Part shown: positions 45,370 through 54,236 of the stretch, one piece after another
How the letters are laid out: the number at the start of each line of letters is the position of its first letter
How positions within the stretch are numbered: the stretch's first letter is position 1
Assembly: GCA_951812325.1 (NCBI GenBank)
Contig: OX638294.1
Coordinates: 2,396,859-2,460,858, forward strand
DNA length: 64,000 nucleotides
Direction of reading: 5' to 3'
Source: an uncultured Thermoanaerobaculia bacterium
GTDB lineage: Bacteria > Acidobacteriota > Thermoanaerobaculia > Multivoradales > Multivoraceae
The notes under the pieces: generated by a model
The model's database searches: none
What the model saw: the letters and a program-made list of their open reading frames with translations, nothing else
What the model was told of the DNA's origin: nothing
Program-made: the position numbers and the translations under genes

Positions 45370-48126
45370 TCAGGGGGGAACCATCTGTGGCAGTCGGACG
45401 GTGAATCGGCAGCCGGCGGGTTCGAGGTTGGTTGCGGAGAGATCGCCGCCGTGCCGGCGCACGATCTCCTGACTGATGGAGAGACCGAGCCCGGTGCCGC
45501 CGCTGGCCTTGCGGGTGGAGAAGAATGGCTCGAACACACGTTCGAGGTGCTGTTCGCGAATCCCGGGGCCGGTGTCGTCGATGAGTACGTGGATCAGGCC
45601 GTCCAGGTTTCGCACCGCGAGAGTGAGCTGTCTCGATCCGGAGCCCGCCTCGGTCATCGAGTCCACAGCGTTCGCCAGCAGGTTGGCGAGCACCTGCCCC
45701 AACTCGGTTTCGTTGCCGAGCACCCGGAGGGGGTTGTCCGGGTCGAGATCCACGCGGAGTTCAACGCCCGCCTCCGCGAAGCGCTCCGCGAGCATGTCGC
45801 AGCTCTCCTGGATGACCGCCCGCAGGTCGACGGTGGTGGGTTCATGCCGGCCGCGACGCGCGAAGTCGAGCAACGTGTTCACGATGCGCGCGGCGCGAAA
45901 GGTCTGGCGTTCGACCTTGCGCAGCAGCCGACGGCGCGGATCCCGGTCGGGAGTTTCGGCGAGGAGCATCTGGGCGTAGCTCGATATGCCGGTCAGCGGC
46001 GTGTTCACTTCGTGGGCGACGCCGGCGGCCATCGCACCGATCGCTGCCAGACGCTCGCTCTCCTCCAGTTTGCGCTTCATCGCCTCGCGTTCGGTAATGT
46101 CCAGGGCGACGACGACTCGATGACCGTGGGCGGCGCCCAGGAACTCGGCCACCGACAACTGGAGGCGCCGCTCGCCGGAAGGAGAGCCCTCGAACCGGAC
46201 CTCGACCGGCGGGTCGCCCTGTTTCGGGAAGAGCTGGAGCGGGATCAGGTCGCCGAGGGCTCGCTTCTCGAGGTCACTCCGGGTGAGACCGACGAGCGCG
46301 GCAAAGGCGCCGTTCGAGGTCACGATCCGGTTCGTCGCGTCGACGACGGCGATGCCGGCAGGCGAGGACGCGATGATCTCGTCGCTGAACTGCTTGAGTT
46401 GGGAAACGCGGTCCAGCTGCCGCCGTCTCTGTTCCAGCAGTTGCGCGTTCTCGATCGCCAGGGCCGCCTGGTTCAGCAGCTGGCGAATCAGGACCAGGTC
46501 GTCGCTGGACAGCGGTGCGCCGCCGGTGTGGCGGCCAACGTACAGGAGGCCGACCCGGCGATCGCGCACCGCAAGCGGGAAGACGCAGTGATAGCCGAGA
46601 ACCGACAGTCGCATCGGGGTGCTCTTCGCGGTGTCCGCGAGCGGCGCCGGCGCGAACAGGACGTGGGGTTCGTTCCAGATCGACGGGTCGACGTCGGCGA
46701 CTTCGAGGGCGGGCGCCTCCGGCTCCTCCCTGACCGCGACGAGATGGTCTCCCTCGGCCAGGAACAGATTGCACCGCTCCAGGTCCAGCCCTGCTTCCAG
46801 CCGCTTCAACATGCTCGAAGCCAGCCGGTCGAGATCCCGCTCGTGGAGCAGTTCCTCGCCCAGCCGTTCCAGGGCGCGCCGGCTCCGCTGTGCGCGGTAC
46901 TGAAGTCGCTGCAGGCTCGCTCCGATGCCCTGTCTGACCGGAATCGAGAGGGTGCCGATGACCAGCAGAGCGCCGGCGTTGAGGAAGCCCCTTGCCGCGA
47001 CCATCTCCCGGGGCACGCCGCGGCGGATGAGCAGACTGAGCAAAGAGAACCCGAGCACGGCCAGCAGCACGGTGAGCGCGTAGGTCGCGACATCGCGGGC
47101 GATCACGGCCACGTCCCAGAGCCGGTAGCGCAACAAGGCGTAGGCGAAGCTCAGCGGGACCAGCGCCAGGGGCGCCGTGGCGGCGACGCTCAGCCAGGCA
47201 GGCGCCGGGATCCGGAAGAAGAAGGGCACGACGTACAGCAGAAGGAACGGCAGGTACCCGCCGGCGACGCCGAACGCGATCCACTGGGTCTGGCGACCCT
47301 GTTCCCAACCGTGACGCGACAGCAGACTGCGACCGAGCATCGCGGCCGCCGCCAGCGCGAAGACGACGAGCAGCGCGAGTTCGATGCGGTCCTGCCGCTC
47401 CAGGGTCGCCACGCTCAAGCCGCCGGTCAGCAGGCCTTTGCCGAAGATCTGGTCGAACTGCACGACCAGGAGTGCGGTCGCCGGCAGGTAGAGCCAGGGA
47501 GCGGCGCGGCGCAGCCAGCGGGAGCGCGGCCGCACCGGGAACATGAGGAAGAAGTGCAGTGTGAGCGGCGGCAGCAGGAGACGGCAGACGCTGTCGACCA
47601 GGTAGAAGATGCGGTCGATGCCGTCGAAGGGAGCGACGGGTGTCAACAGGTAGAGGGCGGCCGACGTCAAGGTCCAGAGGTGGAAGAGCAGGATCGGCCG
47701 GGTGCGCTGACGGCTCAGTGTGTAGAGGCCGATCAGCAGGTAGGCGATCCCGGTGAGGGCGAGCACGATGTACGCCCAGTCCGGAGTCACGCCGGGCAGA
47801 CCGTGACTGGCCGAAACGAGCTCGTCGTCCCGAAGCACCTGCAGGTCGCTGTCGCTGCAACAACGCAGCAACCGATCCAGTTCGGCGGCCGACAGTGCCC
47901 GCTCCCCGTTGACCAGGACGATCACGTCGCCGACCTCCAGATCGGACGCCTCGGCCGCCGACATGACGAGCAACCCGCTCTCCGTCGCCTCGGCCACGAC
48001 ACCGATCGTCTGGAACGAGGCCACCTTGCGGCCAACCGAGAAGCCGCCCAGGCCGACAACCAGGATGGTCAACAGGAGCAGCGCCGCAGTGAGGCCGAGT
48101 CGTGCCGGTCGGGACTCGATACGCAT
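45370..48126 (-). CDS. Membrane-bound sensor histidine kinase (PDZ-like, multi-TM, GAF, PAS, HisKA, HATPase)
   Basis: 918 residues from ATG 48126. Order: TM1 (~9-30), a PDZ-like periplasmic stretch (VAEATESGLLVMSAAEASDL, DVIVLVNGERALS), eight or so membrane helices (~125-390), a GAF domain (LDLERCNLFLAEGD..), a PAS domain (IIASSPAGIAVVDATNRIV), HisKA (GVAHEVNTPLTGISSYAQML, phospho-His) and HATPase (NLLANAVDSM, DTGPGI, GGTGLGLSIS). The open frame extends to an ATG at 48219, but a sigma-54 promoter overlaps that codon and its start point falls downstream, so 48126 is preferred although its ribosome binding site is weak. Partner is the NtrC-type regulator downstream. Signal unknown; the PDZ-like plus multi-TM sensor may read membrane lipids. 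Confidence 0.92.
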   Translation of the reverse strand: MRIESRPARLGLTAALLLLTILVVGLGGFSVGRKVASFQTIGVVAEATESGLLVMSAAEASDLEVGDVIVLVNGERALSAAELDRLLRCCSDSDLQVLRDDELVSASHGLPGVTPDWAYIVLALTGIAYLLIGLYTLSRQRTRPILLFHLWTLTSAALYLLTPVAPFDGIDRIFYLVDSVCRLLLPPLTLHFFLMFPVRPRSRWLRRAAPWLYLPATALLVVQFDQIFGKGLLTGGLSVATLERQDRIELALLVVFALAAAAMLGRSLLSRHGWEQGRQTQWIAFGVAGGYLPFLLLYVVPFFFRIPAPAWLSVAATAPLALVPLSFAYALLRYRLWDVAVIARDVATYALTVLLAVLGFSLLSLLIRRGVPREMVAARGFLNAGALLVIGTLSIPVRQGIGASLQRLQYRAQRSRRALERLGEELLHERDLDRLASSMLKRLEAGLDLERCNLFLAEGDHLVAVREEPEAPALEVADVDPSIWNEPHVLFAPAPLADTAKSTPMRLSVLGYHCVFPLAVRDRRVGLLYVGRHTGGAPLSSDDLVLIRQLLNQAALAIENAQLLEQRRRQLDRVSQLKQFSDEIIASSPAGIAVVDATNRIVTSNGAFAALVGLTRSDLEKRALGDLIPLQLFPKQGDPPVEVRFEGSPSGERRLQLSVAEFLGAAHGHRVVVALDITEREAMKRKLEESERLAAIGAMAAGVAHEVNTPLTGISSYAQMLLAETPDRDPRRRLLRKVERQTFRAARIVNTLLDFARRGRHEPTTVDLRAVIQESCDMLAERFAEAGVELRVDLDPDNPLRVLGNETELGQVLANLLANAVDSMTEAGSGSRQLTLAVRNLDGLIHVLIDDTGPGIREQHLERVFEPFFSTRKASGGTGLGLSISQEIVRRHGGDLSATNLEPAGCRFTVRLPQMVPP

Positions 48127-48212
48127 CCGGGATCTGCTCGCTGGCGGGTGTGGCTTCTTTGCCTCGGGCGCGGCCCGACGCTGCCGTTCGGGGGCCGATT
48201 CAGTCTCATTCA

Positions 48213-48228
48213 AGCACATGCTGTGCCA
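48213..48228 (-). promoter_or_regulatory. Sigma-54 (-24/-12) promoter of the histidine kinase gene
   Basis: Minus strand TGGCACAGCATGTGCT: TGGCAC, five bases, then GTGCT. This matches the sigma-54 consensus TGGCAC-N5-TTGCW with one difference, and keeps the GG-N10-GC spacing. It predicts transcription from about 48202. The adjacent regulator carries the sigma-54 contact loop GAFTGA, so autoregulation is likely. Region 48229-48473 upstream is GC-rich with no gene; regulator sites may lie there. Confidence 0.75.
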
Positions 48229-48473
48229 CCGCGAATCGCCCCTTGCCCCTTGACTCTACGGCAGGTTGCCCCTTCGGGGTCCGCCGCCAGTTCAATCTGT
48301 TGGTTCCGGAACGGTGTCTTGAACCGAACGGCCCGCAGCTCGGTTCCCTGGATTCGCCGCCTCCGCCGGCGGATCCCTCGCGGGCGCCGCTTCGCTTGTG
48401 TTCGCCGCGGCTTCCGGGGAGGCGGGCGGCCCGGCGGCGCCGCCCCCGAAACTCGCGGCGTTGCGTTCTACGG

Positions 48474-50531
48474 CTAGAAGCGGACCGCAATCCCCGCCAC
48501 GACGCGACGGCGGATCTGGTCCGGGTCGTGGCTGGATTCGATCGGGGCGTGTCCGCGGCTGAGCTGCAACTCGAGTTGCAGGGCCCAGTGCTGCGGGCCG
48601 ATGACCCAGGGCAGGTCCTGGGTCAGCGCGAACTGGATGCGTTCCACGGCGAGCACGGTGTCCGGGCGGGCGGGCCTGAAGTCGGCGGCGTCGTGGGCCA
48701 CGGGTGAGAGTTTCTGCTCGACCCGGCGGTAGGCGATCAGGACGCCGGTCGAGCTCCGCTCGAACCTTGTGTCCACGCTCGCGACCAGGTAGCGGACGTC
48801 GTTGCGGAGACTGGTGCCGTCCTTGGCGCGCAGCAGACCGCCGCCGCCGACGGCCGCCGAGGAGCTGACGCGGGCCAGGATGTTCTCGCCCAGGCGCTGC
48901 TGCAGACCGAACCGGACTTCCTCGACCTGGTCACCGTCGACCAGCAGCAGACTCTCCAGCCGGTCGAACACGTCGCGGCTGAAGTACAGCCGGGCGTTGT
49001 CGGCGAACTGCCGCCGGTTGGCGGCGAACTCGAAGCCGTCGTCCCGGCCCGAGGCGCCGAGTCCGCGGCTGAGCTTGACCCGGTAGCAGTGCTCGTAGGC
49101 CGTGCTGCAGGTTTCGTCGTCCTGGTACTGCACGGGCAGGAAGTCACGGAACAGGACCTGTTCGGAGTCGACCCGCTGGCTCGCCGCGATCCTGGCCAGC
49201 CAGCGTGGACCGAGTTCGACCACGAAGCCGGCCTGGGGCGTGAACGAGAGACTGCCGTCGCTCAGGGTGCTGAACATGCCGTACTCGAGGATGACGGCGG
49301 GCTGAATCTCCCAGTCGCCCTGACCGAAGACGTCGAAGCGCTGATGGGAATCCTCGCCCCAACTGGACAGCCGACCGTTGCCGTAGGCCTGGCGCTCGCG
49401 GTAGCTGATGCCGGTCTCGAGGGAGGTGCTGGCGGTGATCCGCCGTTCGTAGGCGCCGCGGAACTCGAGGGTGGTCGACGACATGGGTGAATCGATCGCC
49501 GCCAGCGCCTGGCTGTGAACTCCGCTGGGACCGGCGTACAGGTCACCGAAACCGTGATGGAAGTTGTTGTCCGCGGTGTAGCGGGCCTCGAAGTGGGAGG
49601 CGCCGCCGCCGGCGGCCTGCTCCACCCGCACACCGTAGCTCTCCAGTCCCGAGGCCATCGGGTCCAGGTCGTCCCAGGCCCCTGCCCGCGGACCCTGGAA
49701 GCGGTGGCGTTGGGACGTGAACCGGATCTTCGAACCCCGGTGGTTCACGTCGAGAGCGAAGGCCTGGCTGTCGCCGACCGGCTGCTGCGCCGGGTCGGCC
49801 CGGAACGCCTGGCGCTTGAACTCGCGCAGATCGGAGCGCAGGGCGAGTTGCGTTTCGCCGAACCGGCTGCGGAGGTCGAGCTGGCTGCCCAGCACCAGGG
49901 CGCCGGCGTCGCCGGCCTCTTCGATGCCGGAAAGGGTCCTCAGTTCGGCTTCGAATCGCTCCCGCTGGATCGCTGTCTCGAGAGCCAGGCCCTGATCGTC
50001 GCCAATCGCCTCGGCAATCCGGATCTGGCGCAGCACATCGCTGGGGATGCGGGCGCGGATCGACCAGAAGTCCTCGTCGTCGGTGTCGGTGTTCGTGCCG
50101 TCCCGGCCCGGGCGGCGCGCGCGGGTTCCCAGCTCGAAGTCGAGCGACTGGACCGATTCGCCCGTGGTGCGGGTCAGTTCCGCCACCGCGGGCACATGGC
50201 CCGGCCGGTGGGCGATCACCCGGTAGATGCCGGCGGGCAGGGGCTGGAAGGCGTAGCGCCCGAAGCGATCGGTGGTCGCCAGGAGCTTGCTGCTGTCCGC
50301 GATGTCGTAGACGTAGACCTGGGCCGCGGGCAGCGGCGCCTTGCCGGAGTGGACGCGGCCGACCAGCCGCCCGGCGGTCGGATCGCCGAGGCTGGGCACG
50401 TCGAGGCCCGCCCGGACGGGCACGGCAGCGAGCGTGACGGCGGCGGCGACCGGCGCCAGGACCCCTGCCCGGAGCAGGCGCGGCCACGCCCCGATCGACC
50501 AGGAGCCGCAGGGATGGTTCCGGCGATTCAT
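48474..50531 (-). CDS. TonB-dependent-receptor-like outer membrane protein with N-terminal carboxypeptidase-regulatory-like domain
   Basis: 685 residues: signal peptide (AAAVTLAAVPVRAG), then a CarboxypepD_reg-like beta-sandwich (AGRLVGRVHSGKAPLPAAQV, TDRFGRYAFQPLPAGIYRVI), then about 450 residues of beta-barrel strands ending VVAGIAVRF with the terminal Phe typical of outer-membrane proteins. It lacks an obvious TonB box and plug motif and is shorter than Oar/SusC-type receptors, so it may be a plug-less barrel. It is the gene upstream of the sensor kinase; a functional tie to that system is possible but unproven. Confidence 0.8.
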   Translation of the reverse strand: MNRRNHPCGSWSIGAWPRLLRAGVLAPVAAAVTLAAVPVRAGLDVPSLGDPTAGRLVGRVHSGKAPLPAAQVYVYDIADSSKLLATTDRFGRYAFQPLPAGIYRVIAHRPGHVPAVAELTRTTGESVQSLDFELGTRARRPGRDGTNTDTDDEDFWSIRARIPSDVLRQIRIAEAIGDDQGLALETAIQRERFEAELRTLSGIEEAGDAGALVLGSQLDLRSRFGETQLALRSDLREFKRQAFRADPAQQPVGDSQAFALDVNHRGSKIRFTSQRHRFQGPRAGAWDDLDPMASGLESYGVRVEQAAGGGASHFEARYTADNNFHHGFGDLYAGPSGVHSQALAAIDSPMSSTTLEFRGAYERRITASTSLETGISYRERQAYGNGRLSSWGEDSHQRFDVFGQGDWEIQPAVILEYGMFSTLSDGSLSFTPQAGFVVELGPRWLARIAASQRVDSEQVLFRDFLPVQYQDDETCSTAYEHCYRVKLSRGLGASGRDDGFEFAANRRQFADNARLYFSRDVFDRLESLLLVDGDQVEEVRFGLQQRLGENILARVSSSAAVGGGGLLRAKDGTSLRNDVRYLVASVDTRFERSSTGVLIAYRRVEQKLSPVAHDAADFRPARPDTVLAVERIQFALTQDLPWVIGPQHWALQLELQLSRGHAPIESSHDPDQIRRRVVAGIAVRF

Positions 50532-50542
50532 GTCAGCGGACC

Positions 50543-50548
50543 ACTATA
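50543..50548 (-). promoter_or_regulatory. -10 element TATAGT upstream of the outer-membrane barrel gene
   Basis: Minus-strand GCTATAGTGG, twelve bases before the ATG at 50531, so the mRNA would be almost leaderless. It is very like the zapA element. It overlaps the region after the comF stop. Confidence 0.4.
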
Positions 50549-50565
50549 GCGAACGAGTCGGCCGG

Positions 50566-51393
50566 TCACTCCGGTGTCCGCGCCGGCGTGAACACGATGA
50601 CCTCGGACGCGCCCGCGGCCCGAAGGCAGCGCGCGGCACGGGCGGCCGTCGCGCCCGTCGTGACCACATCGTCAACGAGCAGCACGACGCGATCACGGAC
50701 ATCGGCCGGCCGGGAGCAGTGGAACATGACGGTCGGGTTGCTGAGCCGCTGCCGCCGACTCCGTCCGACCTGCGGCCGGCCCAGGGTCCGGCGGCGCAGC
50801 GCGGCGCGTTGTGGACGTCCGAGTTGCCCCGCCAGCGGACGGGCGATCGATTCGGCGTGGTTACGGCCGCGGACGAGGCGACGGCGCCAGTGCATCGGCA
50901 TCGGGACGATCAACTCGGCGCGCCCCAACTCCATTCCCAGGGCGTCCACGGCCGCGGCCGCGAGGTGGCGGCCGAGATAGTCGAGTCGGTGGTGCTTCAG
51001 TCCGAGGATCACCTGGTCCATCGGCGGCCGGTACACCCAGAGCCAGAAGAAGGCGTCGCAGCCTTCCAGCCTGTCGCCTCCCGCAAGGCCGGGCGGAGGC
51101 GGCTCGAGCAGGCGGCGGCATTCCAGGCACAGGCCGAGTTCCCGCTCGGCCGGAGCGGAACACGCGAGGCAGACCCGGGGCAGAAGGAGATCGAGGGCCA
51201 GCGCGCCAAGGCGCCGGACCGGCCTGGCGACGAAGACCCGCAGTGGCGCCGACCGGAGCAGCCCGAGGGCCGGCGCGGCAGCGCGCCGCACCCCTCCGAT
51301 CGCCATCCGGGCGAGACGGACTGCGACGTTTCGCCGCCGGGATCCGTAGAACGAGGTAGGCAGTCTTCCGGTGGGTGGGCCGTTCTCGGTCAT
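50566..51393 (-). CDS. comF: ComF-family phosphoribosyltransferase-like competence protein
   Basis: 275 residues. Zinc-finger cysteines VCLACSAPAERELGLCLECR, then a PRTase-like domain ending with the PRPP loop VVLLVDDVVTTGATAARAAR. ComF proteins bind ssDNA-uptake machinery in naturally competent bacteria; outside those their role is uncertain. ATG 51393 is used; the upstream frame to 51504 is low-quality sequence overlapping the divergent gene's leader. A type IV pilus pilC gene elsewhere in the window would fit DNA uptake. Confidence 0.85.
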   Translation of the reverse strand: MTENGPPTGRLPTSFYGSRRRNVAVRLARMAIGGVRRAAAPALGLLRSAPLRVFVARPVRRLGALALDLLLPRVCLACSAPAERELGLCLECRRLLEPPPPGLAGGDRLEGCDAFFWLWVYRPPMDQVILGLKHHRLDYLGRHLAAAAVDALGMELGRAELIVPMPMHWRRRLVRGRNHAESIARPLAGQLGRPQRAALRRRTLGRPQVGRSRRQRLSNPTVMFHCSRPADVRDRVVLLVDDVVTTGATAARAARCLRAAGASEVIVFTPARTPE

Positions 51394-51494
51394 TCCTGCC
51401 GACAAGGACGGATTTGACCGCAGGGTCCTTCGGTGCGCCCGGTGTCGCGGGGTACCGGTTGCTAGAGTGCCCGGCGCGCCAGAAGGAGGTTCAC

Positions 51495-52073
51495 TTGACC
51501 GCATCGGATCCCCAGTTCCACCCCGGGTGCGCGCGTCGGCGGGCGCCGCGACCCGCCTGTCGTTCCGTCGTCCTCCTGCTGGCGGGGGCTCTGCTGCTGC
51601 TCGCGGGCGCGGGCGCGGCCAGCGCCCAGGAGCGTTACAGCTACACGGTCACGCTCAGCCCCTCGATCGGCGGCAGCTTCAGCGAGGGCACCGACAGTGG
51701 AGGTGTGCAGGCCGCGTTCTCCTGGCGTACGCAGCCGCGCACCGCGGTCGGGATTCGGTTGGGCAGCATCGGCCTCGGCGGCGATCAGGTGGGTTCCCTG
51801 GTCAGCCCGACCTTCCGCTACGCCACGATCTCCGGCGAGTACCGCTTTCAGGAGCTCTACTACCAGTCCGGGGTGTTCTTCGGGCTCGGTCTCTACCAGC
51901 TCGGCGACGGCGTGGACTCCGAAGAGGGTCCCGGCCTGACGCTCGGCGTCTCCGGCGACTTCCCGATCAACGAGCGGTTCTCGGTGGTGATCGAACTGTC
52001 GGGCCACTACGCCGACATCGACGCCGCGAGCACGTACGCCGCCGTCCACGCGGGCGTGGCCTACCAGTTCTAG
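51495..52073 (+). CDS. Small outer-membrane beta-barrel protein
   Basis: 192 residues from a TTG that follows AGAAGGAGGTTCAC, a near-perfect ribosome binding site. Signal peptide VVLLLAGALLLLAGAGAASA, then alternating amphipathic strands (YSYTVTLSPSIGGSFSEG, SPTFRYATISGEYRFQELYY) ending VHAGVAYQF, as in OmpA/OmpW-like barrels. No specific function can be assigned. It diverges from comF. Confidence 0.75.
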   Translation: MTASDPQFHPGCARRRAPRPACRSVVLLLAGALLLLAGAGAASAQERYSYTVTLSPSIGGSFSEGTDSGGVQAAFSWRTQPRTAVGIRLGSIGLGGDQVGSLVSPTFRYATISGEYRFQELYYQSGVFFGLGLYQLGDGVDSEEGPGLTLGVSGDFPINERFSVVIELSGHYADIDAASTYAAVHAGVAYQF

Positions 52074-52314
52074 CAGCCTCCAGGGACACAAGGTGCGCTG
52101 TCAGGTTGAACGGACCTCCCGACACCGCTTCTTCGACCCGCAGAAGTAGAGAGGCGAGGCTGCCGGGCCTTCCAGCACGTTCACAGTCCGAGCCGGAACG
52201 GCCTTGGTCAAGGCTCAGGGCCGTCAGCGCGGCGCGGCGCTGTTGGCGCTGGCTGAGCGCTGGCTGGCAGCTTGCGCCGGAGACTGCTGCCAACTGCTAT
52301 CATCCGTCGCCGTC

Positions 52315-52671
52315 ATGCCTCTCTACGAGTATCGCTGCACGGAGTGCGCGGCCACGCTGGAGGCGATCCAGGCGTTCGCCGCGCCGCCGCTCGAGGAGTG
52401 TCCGGAGTGCGGCCGGAGCAGCCTGAAGAAGTTGCTCTCCGCTCCCGCGTTCCAGTTCAAGGGCAGCGGCTGGTACGTGAACGACTACGCCCGCAAGAAC
52501 AAGAGGCCGGCCGAAGGATCCGGGGCCGACGGCGCCTCGGCGAGCGGGAACGGCTCGGCCGGCAAGGACGAAGCCGCGCCGAAGAAGTCGTCCCCGGAGT
52601 CGGGCGAAAAGGCGGGCGCGTCGGCCTCCTCCGGGAAGAGCGAGAGCTCCGGGGCCGCCACGGCCTCATAG
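52315..52671 (+). CDS. FmdB-type zinc-ribbon protein
   Basis: 118 residues. The first ~50 residues are the FmdB regulatory-family zinc ribbon: MPLYEYRCTECAATLE, then EECPECGRSSLKKLL, and FKGSGWYVNDYA. The rest is a low-complexity Ser/Gly/Lys/Ala tail, probably disordered. A -10-like TATCAT (52298-52303, in TGCTATCAT) lies 12 bases before the ATG. Function of this family is poorly known. Confidence 0.85.
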   Translation: MPLYEYRCTECAATLEAIQAFAAPPLEECPECGRSSLKKLLSAPAFQFKGSGWYVNDYARKNKRPAEGSGADGASASGNGSAGKDEAAPKKSSPESGEKAGASASSGKSESSGAATAS

Positions 52672-52861
52672 CGCCCCCCTTGCAGCGCTGCCGGCGTCGT
52701 CGGTTCGCCGCAGGGCGCCGGCCGAGGCGCGCCGTTGGCCCCGGCGCCGCGGGTGTTGTTGGCGGCCGGGCATGCCGCACCGCGCCGGCAGGCGGCCAGC
52801 AACGGCATCCGGCGCCGCGCCGGCATCCGGCCTCGCACCAGCGACTTGTGATGAGGGCTGC

Positions 52862-52960
52862 TGGCGGAAGCGCATGGGAATCGAACCCACCCCCGGAACG
52901 CATCACGCCCCGGACAACGGTTTTGAAGACCGCAGGAGGCACCAGCCCCCGAGCGCTTCC
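52862..52960 (-). tRNA. selC: tRNA-Sec (anticodon TCA)
   Basis: Folds by eye as a selenocysteine tRNA: 8-bp acceptor (GGAAGCGC / GCGCTTCC), discriminator G and encoded CCA, a long D stem, anticodon loop CTTCAAA, an extra arm GGGGCG-TGATG-CGTTCC, and a T arm GTGGG-TTCGATT-CCCAT. Eight acceptor pairs and the TCA anticodon are diagnostic. The genome therefore should encode selenoproteins and the selA/selB machinery, none of which I can find here. No partner gene is adjacent; 52672-52861 and 52961-53268 hold no gene I can support. Confidence 0.95.
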
Positions 52961-53268
52961 ACCGGGCAGCATATCGGGCGGCATATCGGGCGGCATTTCC
53001 AGGGCCGCGCATCGCGCCGCGGACGCGCTCGCCGGGCCTGGCGTGCCCGTACTCCTCCCGCCAGTGTCGAGCGGCCTGTGTCGAGCCGCGGGTTCCGCCC
53101 TTTCGGGTCGGCAGGAGACCGGGTCCCCGGGCGTTGGTCGATGCCGGCGGCGACGATGCGGACGGCTTCGCCCCCAGCGCTTCCGCCGAGCGGCATATCC
53201 TCGTACCGCCTGCTGTCGGCCGGGGCCGTGACCGTGGCCGGGTCGATCACTGCACAAGGAGCCCAACG

Positions 53269-53931
53269 ATGACGCTGCCGACTTCCAACCCGTTACCCCG
53301 CGTGCCGCCGCCCGGCCTGGCGCTCCGCGATGCGCTCGCCCACCATCCGCTCCTGTTGCCCCGCGTGCCGGCGCTCGGCCTGGCGCTCCTGCTCCTGGCC
53401 TGCGGCCCGGATACGCCGGCCCGGGGCAACGCCGGCGCCGAGGAAGCCGGCCAGTCGGTTGAACTGTCGGCTCCGGTGACCGCCAACGGCGTATCGATCG
53501 CGCTGCCGGCGGCGTGGAAGCGGCTTGAACCCCGATCGTCGATGCGCATGCTCGAAGCGGAGATTCCAGGCTCGGGCGGCCCGGGCGAGATCTCGATGTA
53601 CTACTTCGGGCCCGGCGGCGGCGGCGGCGCGGCGGCGAACATCGATCGCTGGAAGAGCCAGGTCGTCCTCGGCGCCGGCGTTCCCGAGCCCATCCCGCAG
53701 AGCCGCGAGAGCGACGGCGTCCGCCGTACCTGGATCGAACTCGAGGGCATGGTGAAAGCGAGCACGATCGGCAGCTTCCCGACGACGGATCAGCCGGACT
53801 TCGCGCTCTACGGCGCGGTCATCGACGCGCCCGGCGGCCCCTGGTTCCTGCGCGCCGTCGGGCCCGCCTCCACGATGCGGGAACAGCGCCAGGCCTTCCT
53901 GGCGATGCTCGACGGCGCTCGCCCCGAGTGA
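53269..53931 (+). CDS. Putative lipoprotein of unknown function
   Basis: 220 residues; ATG preceded by AAGGAGCCCAACG. Hydrophobic segment LALLLLACGPD gives a lipobox with Cys. The mature region has VSIALPAAWKRLEP and a Gly-rich loop (YYFGPGGGGGAAAN), then WIELEGMVKASTIG and FYD-like strands. It looks like a single compact domain, but I recognise no family. It lies between two minus-strand tRNA genes. Confidence 0.7.
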   Translation: MTLPTSNPLPRVPPPGLALRDALAHHPLLLPRVPALGLALLLLACGPDTPARGNAGAEEAGQSVELSAPVTANGVSIALPAAWKRLEPRSSMRMLEAEIPGSGGPGEISMYYFGPGGGGGAAANIDRWKSQVVLGAGVPEPIPQSRESDGVRRTWIELEGMVKASTIGSFPTTDQPDFALYGAVIDAPGGPWFLRAVGPASTMREQRQAFLAMLDGARPE

Positions 53932-53950
53932 GTCCTGCTGCCGACCGGAA

Positions 53951-54026
<76 letters not shown>

Positions 54027-54236
54027 ATTGGGGTCGGCGGCGCGTGAGTGTAGCAGCAGGCAGGCCTCAGGGACTCCGCGAGAGACGACGAGCGCGTCAC
54101 TCGAGCACGTCGCGCCCGCTCACCTGCCGGCCCGTCACGGAGCCGACCCATTGCTCCGCGCCCGGCCAATTGTCCCTTGCCGCGGGGGGCCGGCATTGTC
54201 CGGCGACTGCCAGCGGCGCGGGAGGCAACAGCGGCA

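Noticed and set aside
52772-53272. Open frame across the tRNA-Sec region
   Set aside because: It runs through a well-folded tRNA and has no recognisable protein features.
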